Below are positions 1 through 7,196 of a stretch of DNA of 13,736 nucleotides, piece after piece. Where the stretch lies: NCBI RefSeq assembly GCF_035830635.1, contig NZ_JAYMFI010000018.1, positions 1 through 13,736 of the forward strand, written 5' to 3'. This DNA comes from Adlercreutzia shanghongiae (GTDB lineage Bacteria > Actinomycetota > Coriobacteriia > Coriobacteriales > Eggerthellaceae). A program made the translations under genes and the position numbers. Within the stretch, counting starts at the first letter, position 1, and every line of letters starts with the position of its first letter. The notes beneath the pieces were generated by a model that saw only the letters and a list, made by a program, of their open reading frames with translations, was not told where the DNA came from and did not search any database.

Positions 1-777
1 CCCATTGTTGAATGCGATTTCCTCCAAAGCCGCAATCTGCAGACCTTGGTTCTGCTCGATAGCTTCAACGAATTCCGAAGCACGCGCCAAACTCTCGATG
101 GTGCCCGTATCCAACCATGCAGAACCGCGGTGAAGAATTTGGACGTCGAGGCTCCCATCTTCGAGATACATGCGATTTACGTCAGTGATCTCAAGTTCGC
201 CACGGCCGGAGGGCTGGACTCGTTTCGCGAACTCTACGGCCCGACTATCGTAAAAGTAAAGACCGGTAACAGCATAATTGGACTTCGGGTGTTCTGGCTT
301 TTCCTCGATAGTAAGAGCATGTCCATCCTCGTCAAAGGACACAATGCCAAATCGTTCGGGATCGTCAACGTAATACCCGAAAACCGTCGCCCCGTGTTCT
401 TTCGAGGCCGCCTGCTGCAGCGCAGCAGACAAACCGCCTCCATAGAAAATGTTGTCTCCGAGGATAAGCGCGCAACCCTCCCCATCGAGAAACTCCTCAC
501 CGATGATGAGAGCCTGGGCAAGACCATCGGGCGACGGCTGTTCGGCATAGGAAATGTTAAGCCCTATTTCGGAACCATCTTTAAGAAGTCGCTGGAAGTT
601 CGGAAGATCCACGGGCGTGGAGATGAGCAAGATATCGCGAATGCCCGCCAACATGAGAATCGAAAGCGGATAGTAAATCATTGGCTTGTCGTAGACGGGA
701 AGAAGCTGCTTCGAGGTCACCTTAGTCAGCGGGTACAGCCTCGTCCCTGATCCGCCTGCGAGAATGATGCCCTTCAC
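1..777 (-). CDS. rmlA: Glucose-1-phosphate thymidylyltransferase (RmlA), C-terminus cut by window edge
   Basis: The enzyme joins dTTP and glucose-1-phosphate to make dTDP-glucose, the first step of dTDP-L-rhamnose and related dTDP-sugar synthesis in the cytoplasm. The 259 codons in the window read without a stop to base 1. The N-terminus has the nucleotidyltransferase signature GGSGTRLYPLT (residues 8-18), then KQLLPVYDKPMIYYPLS (23-39), and further on LGDNIFYG and EEKPEHPKSNYA. Family members are about 290 residues, so roughly 30 are missing. The start is a GTG at 775-777 with GGAGG a few bases upstream (around 784-788). No other start fits the conserved N-terminus (VKGIILAGG). It is a separate unit from the upstream L,D-transpeptidase gene, since a hairpin lies between them. 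Its place beside glycosyltransferases fits surface polysaccharide synthesis. Family assignment is firm. Confidence 0.95.
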   Translation of the reverse strand, partial: MKGIILAGGSGTRLYPLTKVTSKQLLPVYDKPMIYYPLSILMLAGIRDILLISTPVDLPNFQRLLKDGSEIGLNISYAEQPSPDGLAQALIIGEEFLDGEGCALILGDNIFYGGGLSAALQQAASKEHGATVFGYYVDDPERFGIVSFDEDGHALTIEEKPEHPKSNYAVTGLYFYDSRAVEFAKRVQPSGRGELEITDVNRMYLEDGSLDVQILHRGSAWLDTGTIESLARASEFVEAIEQNQGLQIAALEEIAFNNG

Positions 778-824
778 GAGCGCCTCCAATCCACGGTTGC
801 ATCGAAACATAACGGTAGCATCTA

Positions 825-835
825 AGTATATACCA
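825..835 (-). promoter_or_regulatory. Candidate -10 region for rmlA
   Basis: On the minus strand the sequence reads TGGTATATACT, which offers either an extended -10 (TGG then TATATA) or a TATACT hexamer. It lies downstream of the hairpin at 848-880 and about 50 bases before the rmlA GTG. I see no good -35 hexamer. The call rests on base pattern and position only. Confidence 0.35.
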
Positions 836-847
836 TGACAAACAAGG

Positions 848-880
848 ACGGCTGGTATCGAGCAAATCGATACCAGCCGT
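848..880 (-). terminator. Hairpin terminator after the L,D-transpeptidase gene
   Basis: There is a perfect 14-bp inverted repeat (848-861 with 867-880) and a 5-base loop. It sits 38 bases beyond the stop codon of the transpeptidase gene and ahead of rmlA, both on the minus strand. The following minus-strand bases are only moderately T-rich (CCTTGTTTGTC), so it is a likely intrinsic terminator with a weak U-tract. Confidence 0.75.
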
Positions 881-917
881 CGGCACATTTGGCCCCAGTC
901 GGCCTCTAGTCTAGCAA

Positions 918-2393
918 CTAGTAAATCACTACCTTCGTGCCAGCTTTAATATTCTGATAAATCCATTTCGCCGACGAGTAAGACAACCTGACGCATCCAT
1001 GGGAGAGACTTTTTCCAAGCTCGCTTTCTGAGGCGAGAATCGTGTGGAAGAAATAGCCTCCCGTTATTTGCGTGCAATATTTCGCACGGCTATCGGTGCT
1101 CAGCGAGGTCCGCTTGCCCCCCGTAGTCTTGAATGAGCCAGTGATGGTGGGGGTGCTTGATTTTCCCGTAACACAGGAGAAGTACTTGATGCACTCCCAA
1201 TAGCCGGAACGCTTTTGGTAGACACCAACCTTATGAGTGCTCCGATTCACCATGATAAGGTATTTGGTGCCACTGGTGTAATTTTGAGCCTTCTGGTTCA
1301 TATTATATTGGTCTCGAGGAACCGTAACGGGCTTCGTCTTCGTCCGACCATTTGCGTCGAATGCGTACTTAAACCCACCTATCGCTCGCGTCCCCGAGGC
1401 CCGAACGCCATCGCTCCCGTAGTAGGACCAGAGCTGCTTGCCGCTCCATTTAAGCCATCCAGTCTGCATTTGAGACTGACCGTTGAAGTAGTACCATTTC
1501 GCACCAATCTTCTTTTCCCAGCGGACCGACTTGCCCGTGGCCGGATCGATGTAGTAGGTCTTGCCGCCGGCCTTCTGCCAGCCCGTCAGGCGCTTGCCGT
1601 CGGCGCCGTAGTAGCTCTTCAGGCCGTCGGCCCGCCAGGTGAGCAGCCCCGTGTGCATGGACGAGTCGCCGTTGAAGTAGTAGGACTCCCCATCTATTAC
1701 GCAACTCCAGCGATAGCTTCGCCCAGTTGCAGGGCTGAAGTAGTAGCGCTTCCCCCCGAGATTCTGCCATCCGACAACCGCTGCTCCGTCAGATCCGAAA
1801 TAGCTCTTAGTGCCGTCGGCCATCCATGTGATCCAACCCTTTTGCATCGCACATTCGCCGTTGAAGTAGTACCAGCGATCTTCGATTTTCTGGCTCCACC
1901 GCACAGCATTGCCCTTGGAGTCAAAGTAATAGCGCTTCCCGTCGACAGTCCGCCAATCGGATTTCACAAGAGCGCCATCTTCGCCCACAAATTGAATTTG
2001 GCCTCCTGCGGTTTTCAGGCCAGGCTCAACGGGTTCGTCGGGCCGAATCGCCTCAGAGGGGTCTTCAGTCCGATCCTCATCGGCACCAGTCGAAAGACTG
2101 GCATTCTCTTCATCTTCTTTAGCGGAAACGGGCAATCCCAGCGCGTCAATATCGTCCAACCCGCGCGCCACATCCCCTCTTCCGTCGGAATCCGGTTCAT
2201 GCGGCGCTTCATCGGCCCCTTCGCTAACGGATTGCCGACTCGCAGCCATTGCATCTTCCCCTACGCTCTCCTCAGGCACAATCGTGTCGTCAGCAAACGC
2301 AATAGACGGCACGAAGAGGAGCATCAGCACAAACGCCAGCATTAGTCGCGCGAAATGAACACTGCGTACCGCGTTCCGTTCCAAGCTTTTCAT
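918..2393 (-). CDS. Secreted L,D-transpeptidase (YkuD domain) with cell-wall-binding repeats
   Basis: Predicted extracellular enzyme that forms or exchanges 3-3 cross-links or attaches wall components. The 491 residues are, in order: a signal peptide (1-34, cleavage after AFA); a long acidic, Ser/Pro-rich linker (35-125); about four choline-binding-type GW/YYF repeat units (about 131-350), with the RW-anchored units spaced 63 residues apart (W166, W229, W292); and a C-terminal YkuD domain (about 376-491). The catalytic motif SHGCVRL is at 464-470, with Cys467 as nucleophile and His465. A further conserved-looking His is in GYFFHT (446-451). The ATG start is supported by GAGGAGG at 2401-2407. 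It is divergent from the GH25/GH73 hydrolase gene, with a shared region of about 300 bases between them. Whether the repeats bind choline, teichoic acid or another polymer cannot be told from the sequence. The repeat around 1530-1690 is markedly more GC-rich than its flanks. Confidence 0.92.
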   Translation of the reverse strand: MKSLERNAVRSVHFARLMLAFVLMLLFVPSIAFADDTIVPEESVGEDAMAASRQSVSEGADEAPHEPDSDGRGDVARGLDDIDALGLPVSAKEDEENASLSTGADEDRTEDPSEAIRPDEPVEPGLKTAGGQIQFVGEDGALVKSDWRTVDGKRYYFDSKGNAVRWSQKIEDRWYYFNGECAMQKGWITWMADGTKSYFGSDGAAVVGWQNLGGKRYYFSPATGRSYRWSCVIDGESYYFNGDSSMHTGLLTWRADGLKSYYGADGKRLTGWQKAGGKTYYIDPATGKSVRWEKKIGAKWYYFNGQSQMQTGWLKWSGKQLWSYYGSDGVRASGTRAIGGFKYAFDANGRTKTKPVTVPRDQYNMNQKAQNYTSGTKYLIMVNRSTHKVGVYQKRSGYWECIKYFSCVTGKSSTPTITGSFKTTGGKRTSLSTDSRAKYCTQITGGYFFHTILASESELGKSLSHGCVRLSYSSAKWIYQNIKAGTKVVIY

Positions 2394-2425
2394 AATCTGT
2401 CCTCCTCTGGTACAAACTATAGATC

Positions 2426-2431
2426 AGTATA
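2426..2431 (-). promoter_or_regulatory. Candidate -10 box for the L,D-transpeptidase gene
   Basis: The minus strand reads TATACT here, about 30 bases before the ATG at 2393. That would give a short leader of roughly 25 bases containing the GAGGAGG ribosome site. No convincing -35 lies 16-18 bases upstream. A second AT-rich hexamer (TATAGT) lies nearby. Confidence 0.4.
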
Positions 2432-2622
2432 GTCGCGAACAATGCAGACAGCATCGGGAAAATAGCAACTAGTTTATTTCCGTAGCTCAGCAGCTGCCGC
2501 TATCCGAACTCACGCCATTGGCGACGGCTTTACTCCGCCACGAAACACGCTGCTCAATGCCATGCTCTTTCACCGAATTTTTACAGGAAGTTGTCCAGAA
2601 CGTGTGAATGTTGTGAAGCGCC

Positions 2623-2631
2623 TGATAAAAT
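2623..2631 (+). promoter_or_regulatory. Candidate extended -10 promoter of the GH25/GH73 hydrolase gene
   Basis: TGATAAAAT is a good extended -10 (TGn followed by TAAAAT, five of six bases of the consensus). It predicts transcription starting near 2638 and a leader of about 50 bases before the ATG at 2690. This also argues against translation from an earlier in-frame start at 2591, which would lie upstream of the promoter. No strong -35 is visible. Confidence 0.45.
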
Positions 2632-2676
2632 ATGTCATCTCATTTGGGAAATGAATCAAGCAACAAACGACATCCC

Positions 2677-2682
2677 AGGAGG
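2677..2682 (+). promoter_or_regulatory. Shine-Dalgarno site that fixes the hydrolase start
   Basis: A perfect AGGAGG lies seven bases before the ATG at 2690. The in-frame upstream starts have no such site, and a start at 2690 places a normal signal peptide at the N-terminus. Confidence 0.85.
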
Positions 2683-2689
2683 TTGCACT

Positions 2690-5494
2690 ATGGTCAACCG
2701 TTCCATAGCTAAGCGCGCGAAACACGCTAAACCTGCTCTGCGACAAGAGCGCTGGAAGAAACCCGGCTCTTCGGTTCTTGCGGTGGCCCTGGCAGCCAGC
2801 CTCGTACCCGTTGCCCCCGCCTTGGGCGACGAGCGCGATACGACCACTTCCATTGCTGACGTCGAAGAAGTCAGCAATCCGAGTGAGTCCTCGACGCCAT
2901 CGGACAACACGTCCTCGGAGACGCCTGTCGACCCCGAGGAATCGCCCGTACTGCCTGAACCAACCGTCGGCGATGAACTCCCGGATACCACCAACGATTC
3001 TTCGGACGACGTCCCGCCATCGTCCGAAGAGAACGATGGCGGGACTGACCAGATGCAGGGCTACATCGAACCAGTCGCGGAACCATCGACAGTTGCCGAG
3101 GATCCCGAAAACGGGAAAGAAGAGGAAGAGGAGCTAGCCCAAAGCTGGCGCATTACCGACGGAGTGCCCAATAATGTGCTTCTCGAGCAAAATGAGGCCG
3201 TGGGAATCGCTCCTTTTGGCGCCTACTCCGACGTCGAGGATGGCTACAGATCCACTTGGTCGAAAAGCGACGGAGTGGGACAATACAGCTATCGAGTTAA
3301 TCCTGGCGATTCGTTTCAGAAGATAAAGGTTCCTGGTGCCAAAGAAGTGGGTGTTGACATCTCCTATTACAACAACGAGAGCGGCGGCACCTACAAGGCC
3401 ATTGATTGGGCGAAGATGAAGGCCGACGGCATCACGTTCGCCATTATTCGAATTGGCGATGGTGGCTCCAACGGCAAGTTTTTCGTAGACCCGTGGTTCA
3501 AGCGAAATATTCAGGGAGCACGAGCCAGCGGAATCAAAGTGGGTGCGTACGTGTATTCGCGCGCTCGTTATTTGACGGGTGCCACGTATTCTGTTTCCAA
3601 TGAGGTTGAGGCTACGCTGGCTCAGCTGAAAGCTGCAGGCATTTCGCCGTCGGATCTCGCGCTTCCTGTCTACCTTGACATGGAAGACGCTTCCCAGAAA
3701 AAGCTGAGTGCAGATATGCTCGGCAAGATCGCTACTTCTTACTGCAACGCAATCCGCTCCGAAGGATACAAAGTTGGCATTTATGCGAACCAGGACTGGT
3801 TCAATAACGTGCTGACAGCTGATGTGTTCAGTGAGGATTCGATGAAGCGTAACGGCTGGTCGCGATGGGTCGCGCGCTATTCTTGGGGATCGTCGTCCAG
3901 CGGGGTAGCCAACACCGACATCTGGCAATTCACTTCCATAGGCACCGTGAGCGGTCAATATCGCAAATACTGTGACGTGAACTTCTCCTTTGTAGCTTTC
4001 GATGCAGCGCCCACGGGAACGCCCAACACATGGGAACACGTGAACGGTCACACCTATTATTATGGCTCAGATGGCAAGGCTGTGAAATGGAGCCAGAAGA
4101 TCGACGGGGCCTGGTACTACTTCGACGGCCTCTCCCGCATGGTCGAGGGCTGGATCACGTGGAACGCCGACGGCACCAAGAGCTACTTCGAGCCCGGGTC
4201 CGGGAAGGCGAGGGTCGGCTGGCAGACCATCGGGGGGAAGCGCTACTACTTCAGCCCCGCGACGGGCAGGTCCCTGCGGTGGGGCCAGAAGATCGACGGG
4301 GCCTGGTACTACTTCGACGGCCTCTCCCGCATGGTCGAGGGCTGGATCACGTGGAACGCCGACGGCACCAAGAGCTACTTCGAGCCCGGGTCCGGGAAGG
4401 CGAGGGTCGGCTGGCAGACCATCGGGGGGAAGCGCTACTACTTCAGCCCCGCGACGGGCAGGTCCCTGCGGTGGAGGCAACATATAGACGGATCTCTCTT
4501 CTACTTCAACGGGGCCAGCGTCATGCAGACCGGTTGGATTGTATGGAGCGAAGACGGTCGAAAGAGCTACTTCGAGCCAAGTTCAGGCCGTGCAGCCTCC
4601 GGATGGCAGACCATTGCAGGCAAACGATACTACTTTGACAACACTACGGGAAAAGCGTTAGTTGGAACACATATTATCGATGGCGAGAAATATCTATTCG
4701 GCAACGACGCAGCTTTAATCAACGGGGACTCGACGATCGAGTACGAGCCCACGGGCGTCTCGCTTAACTCCATGGCAAAGAAAGAGCTAGCCTCGTGTCC
4801 GGCCTCACTAGGATACACGCAATCCCAAATTGCAAATTCCATGAATCCCTCCGCTTATGCCGCAAGCTCACGCCAGTTCTACCAATTCGCTCAGCTGAAT
4901 AAAGGGTACACGGGACTATTCTCCGCCGATCAACTCAATGCATTTATTGCGTCCACGGCCAAAGGTCGCTCAGGAGCATTGACGGGCACGGGACAGCATT
5001 TCATCGACGCTGCCCGGCTGTATGGCGTAAATGAAGTCTACCTCCTAGCCCACGCGATTGTTGAAAGCGGTTGGGGCACGTCTACGCTAGCCAAGGGTTA
5101 TGCTTACGATGGAAAAACCGCAGTGGCAGGCAAAACATGGCCGAAAGGAACCTATTACAACTTCTACGGCATAGGCGCTTATGACTCCAGTCCGCTGTCG
5201 GGCGGCCGAACAATGGCGATAAAGCAAGGGTGGGATAGTCGCGAGAAAGCCATCGCCGGCGCCGCAAGATGGATTGCTGACAACTATCTGAACAACTCGC
5301 ACGGGCAGAACACTCTCTATAAAATGCGCTGGAATTACACGTCTTTTTCGCGCTACGGCAAAATCGAGCATCAATATGCGACAGATTGTCAGTGGGCGGC
5401 TACGATTGGCGGTGTTATGTCCGACGTCTATGCCGCAGTTGGCATCGATCAGAAGAAATCCGCCCTTACGTTCCTTGTGCCAACTTATTCGTGA
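2690..5494 (+). CDS. Two-enzyme wall hydrolase: GH25 lysozyme, wall-binding repeats, GH73-type glucosaminidase
   Basis: Predicted secreted peptidoglycan hydrolase of 934 residues that could cut both glycosidic bonds of the glycan strand. Order of parts: signal peptide (about 1-45, hydrophobic core 28-44); acidic Ser/Pro/Glu linker (about 50-150); a short region without a clear match; GH25 muramidase domain (about 217-435), with GVDIS (Asp223), YLDMED (328-333, likely catalytic Asp330 and Glu332) and DIWQFTS (410-416); GW/YYF repeats (about 448-675), with RW-anchored units every 64 residues (W467, W531, W595); and a C-terminal glucosaminidase domain (about 725-920), with AHAIVESGWGTS (likely catalytic Glu792) and NFYGIGA. 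Residues 467-594 come from an exact DNA duplication. The gene is divergent from the L,D-transpeptidase gene, whose product carries the same kind of repeats, which suggests joint wall remodelling. Domain assignments are strong. The repeat ligand is unknown. A phage-lysin origin is possible, but there is no holin or phage gene nearby. Confidence 0.92.
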   Translation: MVNRSIAKRAKHAKPALRQERWKKPGSSVLAVALAASLVPVAPALGDERDTTTSIADVEEVSNPSESSTPSDNTSSETPVDPEESPVLPEPTVGDELPDTTNDSSDDVPPSSEENDGGTDQMQGYIEPVAEPSTVAEDPENGKEEEEELAQSWRITDGVPNNVLLEQNEAVGIAPFGAYSDVEDGYRSTWSKSDGVGQYSYRVNPGDSFQKIKVPGAKEVGVDISYYNNESGGTYKAIDWAKMKADGITFAIIRIGDGGSNGKFFVDPWFKRNIQGARASGIKVGAYVYSRARYLTGATYSVSNEVEATLAQLKAAGISPSDLALPVYLDMEDASQKKLSADMLGKIATSYCNAIRSEGYKVGIYANQDWFNNVLTADVFSEDSMKRNGWSRWVARYSWGSSSSGVANTDIWQFTSIGTVSGQYRKYCDVNFSFVAFDAAPTGTPNTWEHVNGHTYYYGSDGKAVKWSQKIDGAWYYFDGLSRMVEGWITWNADGTKSYFEPGSGKARVGWQTIGGKRYYFSPATGRSLRWGQKIDGAWYYFDGLSRMVEGWITWNADGTKSYFEPGSGKARVGWQTIGGKRYYFSPATGRSLRWRQHIDGSLFYFNGASVMQTGWIVWSEDGRKSYFEPSSGRAASGWQTIAGKRYYFDNTTGKALVGTHIIDGEKYLFGNDAALINGDSTIEYEPTGVSLNSMAKKELASCPASLGYTQSQIANSMNPSAYAASSRQFYQFAQLNKGYTGLFSADQLNAFIASTAKGRSGALTGTGQHFIDAARLYGVNEVYLLAHAIVESGWGTSTLAKGYAYDGKTAVAGKTWPKGTYYNFYGIGAYDSSPLSGGRTMAIKQGWDSREKAIAGAARWIADNYLNNSHGQNTLYKMRWNYTSFSRYGKIEHQYATDCQWAATIGGVMSDVYAAVGIDQKKSALTFLVPTYS
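4092..4474 (+). repeat. Exact 192-bp tandem duplication of a wall-binding repeat module
   Basis: Bases 4092-4283 are repeated without a mismatch at 4284-4474 (period 192 bp, 64 codons; the second copy lacks only its last base). The period is a multiple of three, so gain or loss of a copy keeps the frame and changes only the number of wall-binding units. The two copies are clearly more GC-rich than the flanking coding sequence. Perfect identity, including third codon positions, points to recent duplication or gene conversion. Confidence 0.95.
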
Positions 5495-5502
5495 ATCTCA
5501 CA

Positions 5503-5542
5503 ATGAATTGGGAGGGTATTTGACGGCCTCTTTCCAATTCAT
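5503..5542 (+). terminator. Hairpin just after the hydrolase gene
   Basis: A 9-bp perfect outer stem (5503-5511 with 5534-5542) is continued by an inner GAGG/CCTC stem (5512-5515 with 5527-5530) across a three-base bulge. It begins eight bases after the stop codon. There is no T-run after it, so it may act as a weak terminator or a 3'-end stabiliser. Confidence 0.45.
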
Positions 5543-5575
5543 GCTAGCACGCCGTAAAACCAGAAACAAACAAAT

Positions 5576-5620
5576 GGGTTGTACGAGCCGCATGTCATTG
5601 GCGACCAGCTCGTACAACCC
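5576..5620. terminator. Bidirectional terminator-like hairpin between convergent genes
   Basis: A perfect 13-bp inverted repeat (5576-5588 with 5608-5620) encloses a 19-base loop. Both flanks are T-rich in the outward direction (ATTTGTTTGTTTC on minus, CATTTTACTTTAG on plus). It lies between the convergent hydrolase and GT-C genes, as expected for a shared terminator. The right arm and loop also match the 3' end of the MBOAT gene (see the pseudogene at 5579-5641). Confidence 0.65.
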
Positions 5621-5641
5621 GCTCATCTCATTTTACTTTAG
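5579..5641 (+). pseudogene. Fossil 3' end of an MBOAT acyltransferase gene
   Basis: The plus strand encodes RMSLATSSYNPLISFYF. This aligns with CMSVVSSSYNPFIYFQF, the C-terminus of the intact MBOAT gene at 8710. At the DNA level the two share a 17-base identical block (5606-5622, around the SSYNP codons), with further close matches on both sides, including the loop of the hairpin, out to a final TAG that is now out of frame. Only about 20 codons remain and there is no trace of the rest. The short length keeps confidence moderate, but a nucleotide match that continues beyond the 17-base block is unlikely to be chance. Confidence 0.6.
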
Positions 5642-5665
5642 ACGGGCAGCCTCTCTTGGATGCAA

Positions 5666-7177
5666 TCATTCACGAATACGCTTACGAAAGAGGTCGGCTT
5701 TGTGGACTAGAAGGGCGTATCCATGTGAGCTCAACAGAATAAGCACAGGTAAGAAGACATAGAGATACCTGCTGTTGCATTCCCAAAGCGAGAAGAACAG
5801 AAAAATACCGATTAGCGAGATGAGCAATGATGAAGCTCGGGTGCAGCGTCCCTTTAGCTGAATTATAGGCTCTAGCGCAATACCAGACAGCAACAATAGC
5901 CAGAAGGCCCAAGCGTAGCCGAGAACGATGTCGTGGCGGGTTCCTCCCAAGGCGAACCACTGCTGCAAGCGGCCATTATGAATTACATGTCGGTTGATAT
6001 AGTCATCCCCGGCAAGACACGGGTTACCCCAGGTTCTTAGGGCTTTCGTATACAACAAATGCTCGGCAGTGCCTAGCACTCCACGGTTTGTGATTCGCTT
6101 TGCGATTTCGTCAAAATTGGCTCTTTTCTTGTCTTCCAGTGTTTCAAACGACTTAGTAAAGTCAACGTCATCCTGACTGAATCCACCATAGCCAAGGCCC
6201 ATCATTACCCAATGCTGAACGGGGAATTCGTATTGGTTTTCCATATTGCTATCGATATCGACATAAGCAGCTTTTGCGACATTGAAAGCCGAACAGAGCA
6301 CGATGCATATGACGCCAATTGCGGCGATGCGACGGACGACCAGAAACAGCTGCCTTCTGCTTTTTGCGTTTAAAGTCGCAGCGATGGCGATGGCGATGGC
6401 AACGATAAGTACCATTACCTTTATTTGCACAATAAGAGCGCAAATGAGGCCGATGAGGATGACGAGAGCCGCCTTCTCTTTAGTGTTTGCGGACAAGCTC
6501 AGACGCGAACTCAGGTAAAGGATTAAGGCACATAAGAGAATACCAGGGCTATCGGTGTAGAAGAAAGATGAATATAAGTACAGCGGAAGGCAGCCGAAAG
6601 CCAAGAAGATAACTATAATTGCTTTTTTTCCAAGATGCATCTGGGCTGTTAGGTACGTCACGATGACGGCACCGACTGTGCAAGCGCAGGACAAGACAAT
6701 GGAAACATTCTTGAAAAGAACGATGTCCGCGGTTGGTACGACAAATTTGACCCCCTTGAAAATCAAGGTCAAGCACATAAGCCAAAATTGGTTGTTTGGG
6801 TAGCGCGCATAGTAGTCCACCCGATCCAATTCCCCGGTTAGGACGTAGGCACTGGCGCTCTTTATCAGCTGACCCCAGTCCCAAGAGAAATCGACCGCAG
6901 TTCTGAACGAGAATAGCAGCAACAAAAACGACATTATGCCGATGAGGACCCAAGCAACGCGGCCGGAGTATCTAGCGAGAAAGAGCTTGATGCGAGTGGG
7001 CCGATTCCATGTCGCTCTTCCCAAGAGTGCGATAGCCAGCAGAAACCCAAGTGTTCCAATAAGACGATACGCATCGGAAGCTTTAATGCATTGAGCACAT
7101 GCGACAACCAAGATCCATAAAGCGCAAAGCAGCCCGATCGCCAAAGATGCAACACGAAACCCTTTGAACAGAGTCAT
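5666..7177 (-). CDS. Polytopic membrane glycosyltransferase, GT-C-like
   Basis: A 503-residue protein with many hydrophobic segments, about ten or more. The first lie at about 9-30, 37-53 and 73-92, and others cluster across the middle and at the C-terminus. After the third segment, an extracytoplasmic loop carries DFSWDW (96-101) and YARYPNNQFW (123-132), like the acidic catalytic loop and YP.N motif of GT-C transferases that use polyprenyl-phosphate sugars. I infer that it transfers a sugar from the lipid made by the neighbouring GtrB-like enzyme to a wall polymer outside the membrane. The start at 7177 is preferred because AAGGAG lies eight bases upstream (7186-7191). A longer reading from 7285 would overlap the upstream gene and has no ribosome site. 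It lies 19 bases after the GtrB-like gene, so the two are one operon. Acceptor and sugar are unknown. The composition is AT-richer than the MBOAT gene. Confidence 0.75.
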   Translation of the reverse strand: MTLFKGFRVASLAIGLLCALWILVVACAQCIKASDAYRLIGTLGFLLAIALLGRATWNRPTRIKLFLARYSGRVAWVLIGIMSFLLLLFSFRTAVDFSWDWGQLIKSASAYVLTGELDRVDYYARYPNNQFWLMCLTLIFKGVKFVVPTADIVLFKNVSIVLSCACTVGAVIVTYLTAQMHLGKKAIIVIFLAFGCLPLYLYSSFFYTDSPGILLCALILYLSSRLSLSANTKEKAALVILIGLICALIVQIKVMVLIVAIAIAIAATLNAKSRRQLFLVVRRIAAIGVICIVLCSAFNVAKAAYVDIDSNMENQYEFPVQHWVMMGLGYGGFSQDDVDFTKSFETLEDKKRANFDEIAKRITNRGVLGTAEHLLYTKALRTWGNPCLAGDDYINRHVIHNGRLQQWFALGGTRHDIVLGYAWAFWLLLLSGIALEPIIQLKGRCTRASSLLISLIGIFLFFSLWECNSRYLYVFLPVLILLSSHGYALLVHKADLFRKRIRE

Positions 7178-7185
7178 AATACTGG

Positions 7186-7191
7186 CTCCTT
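7186..7191 (-). promoter_or_regulatory. Shine-Dalgarno site that fixes the GT-C gene start
   Basis: AAGGAG on the minus strand lies eight bases before the ATG at 7177, inside the short gap between the two glycosyltransferase genes. Confidence 0.8.
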
Positions 7192-7196
7192 CAAAG

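Noticed and set aside
1215..2345. Plus-strand open frame of 376 codons opposite the L,D-transpeptidase gene
   Set aside because: It is a shadow of the transpeptidase gene. It has no ribosome site and no recognisable motif, and its repeats merely mirror the coding repeats.
2591..2689. Upstream 33-codon extension of the hydrolase
   Set aside because: It would start upstream of the likely -10 at 2623-2631, lacks a ribosome site, and would bury the signal peptide. AGGAGG at 2677-2682 supports 2690.
3134..4051. Minus-strand open frame of 305 codons opposite the GH25 domain
   Set aside because: It is antisense to a clear GH25 lysozyme domain and has no family features of its own.
4092..4474. CRISPR-like or IS-like repeat
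   Set aside because: The two 192-bp copies are adjacent, lie in frame inside the hydrolase gene and encode wall-binding modules. There are no spacers or element ends.
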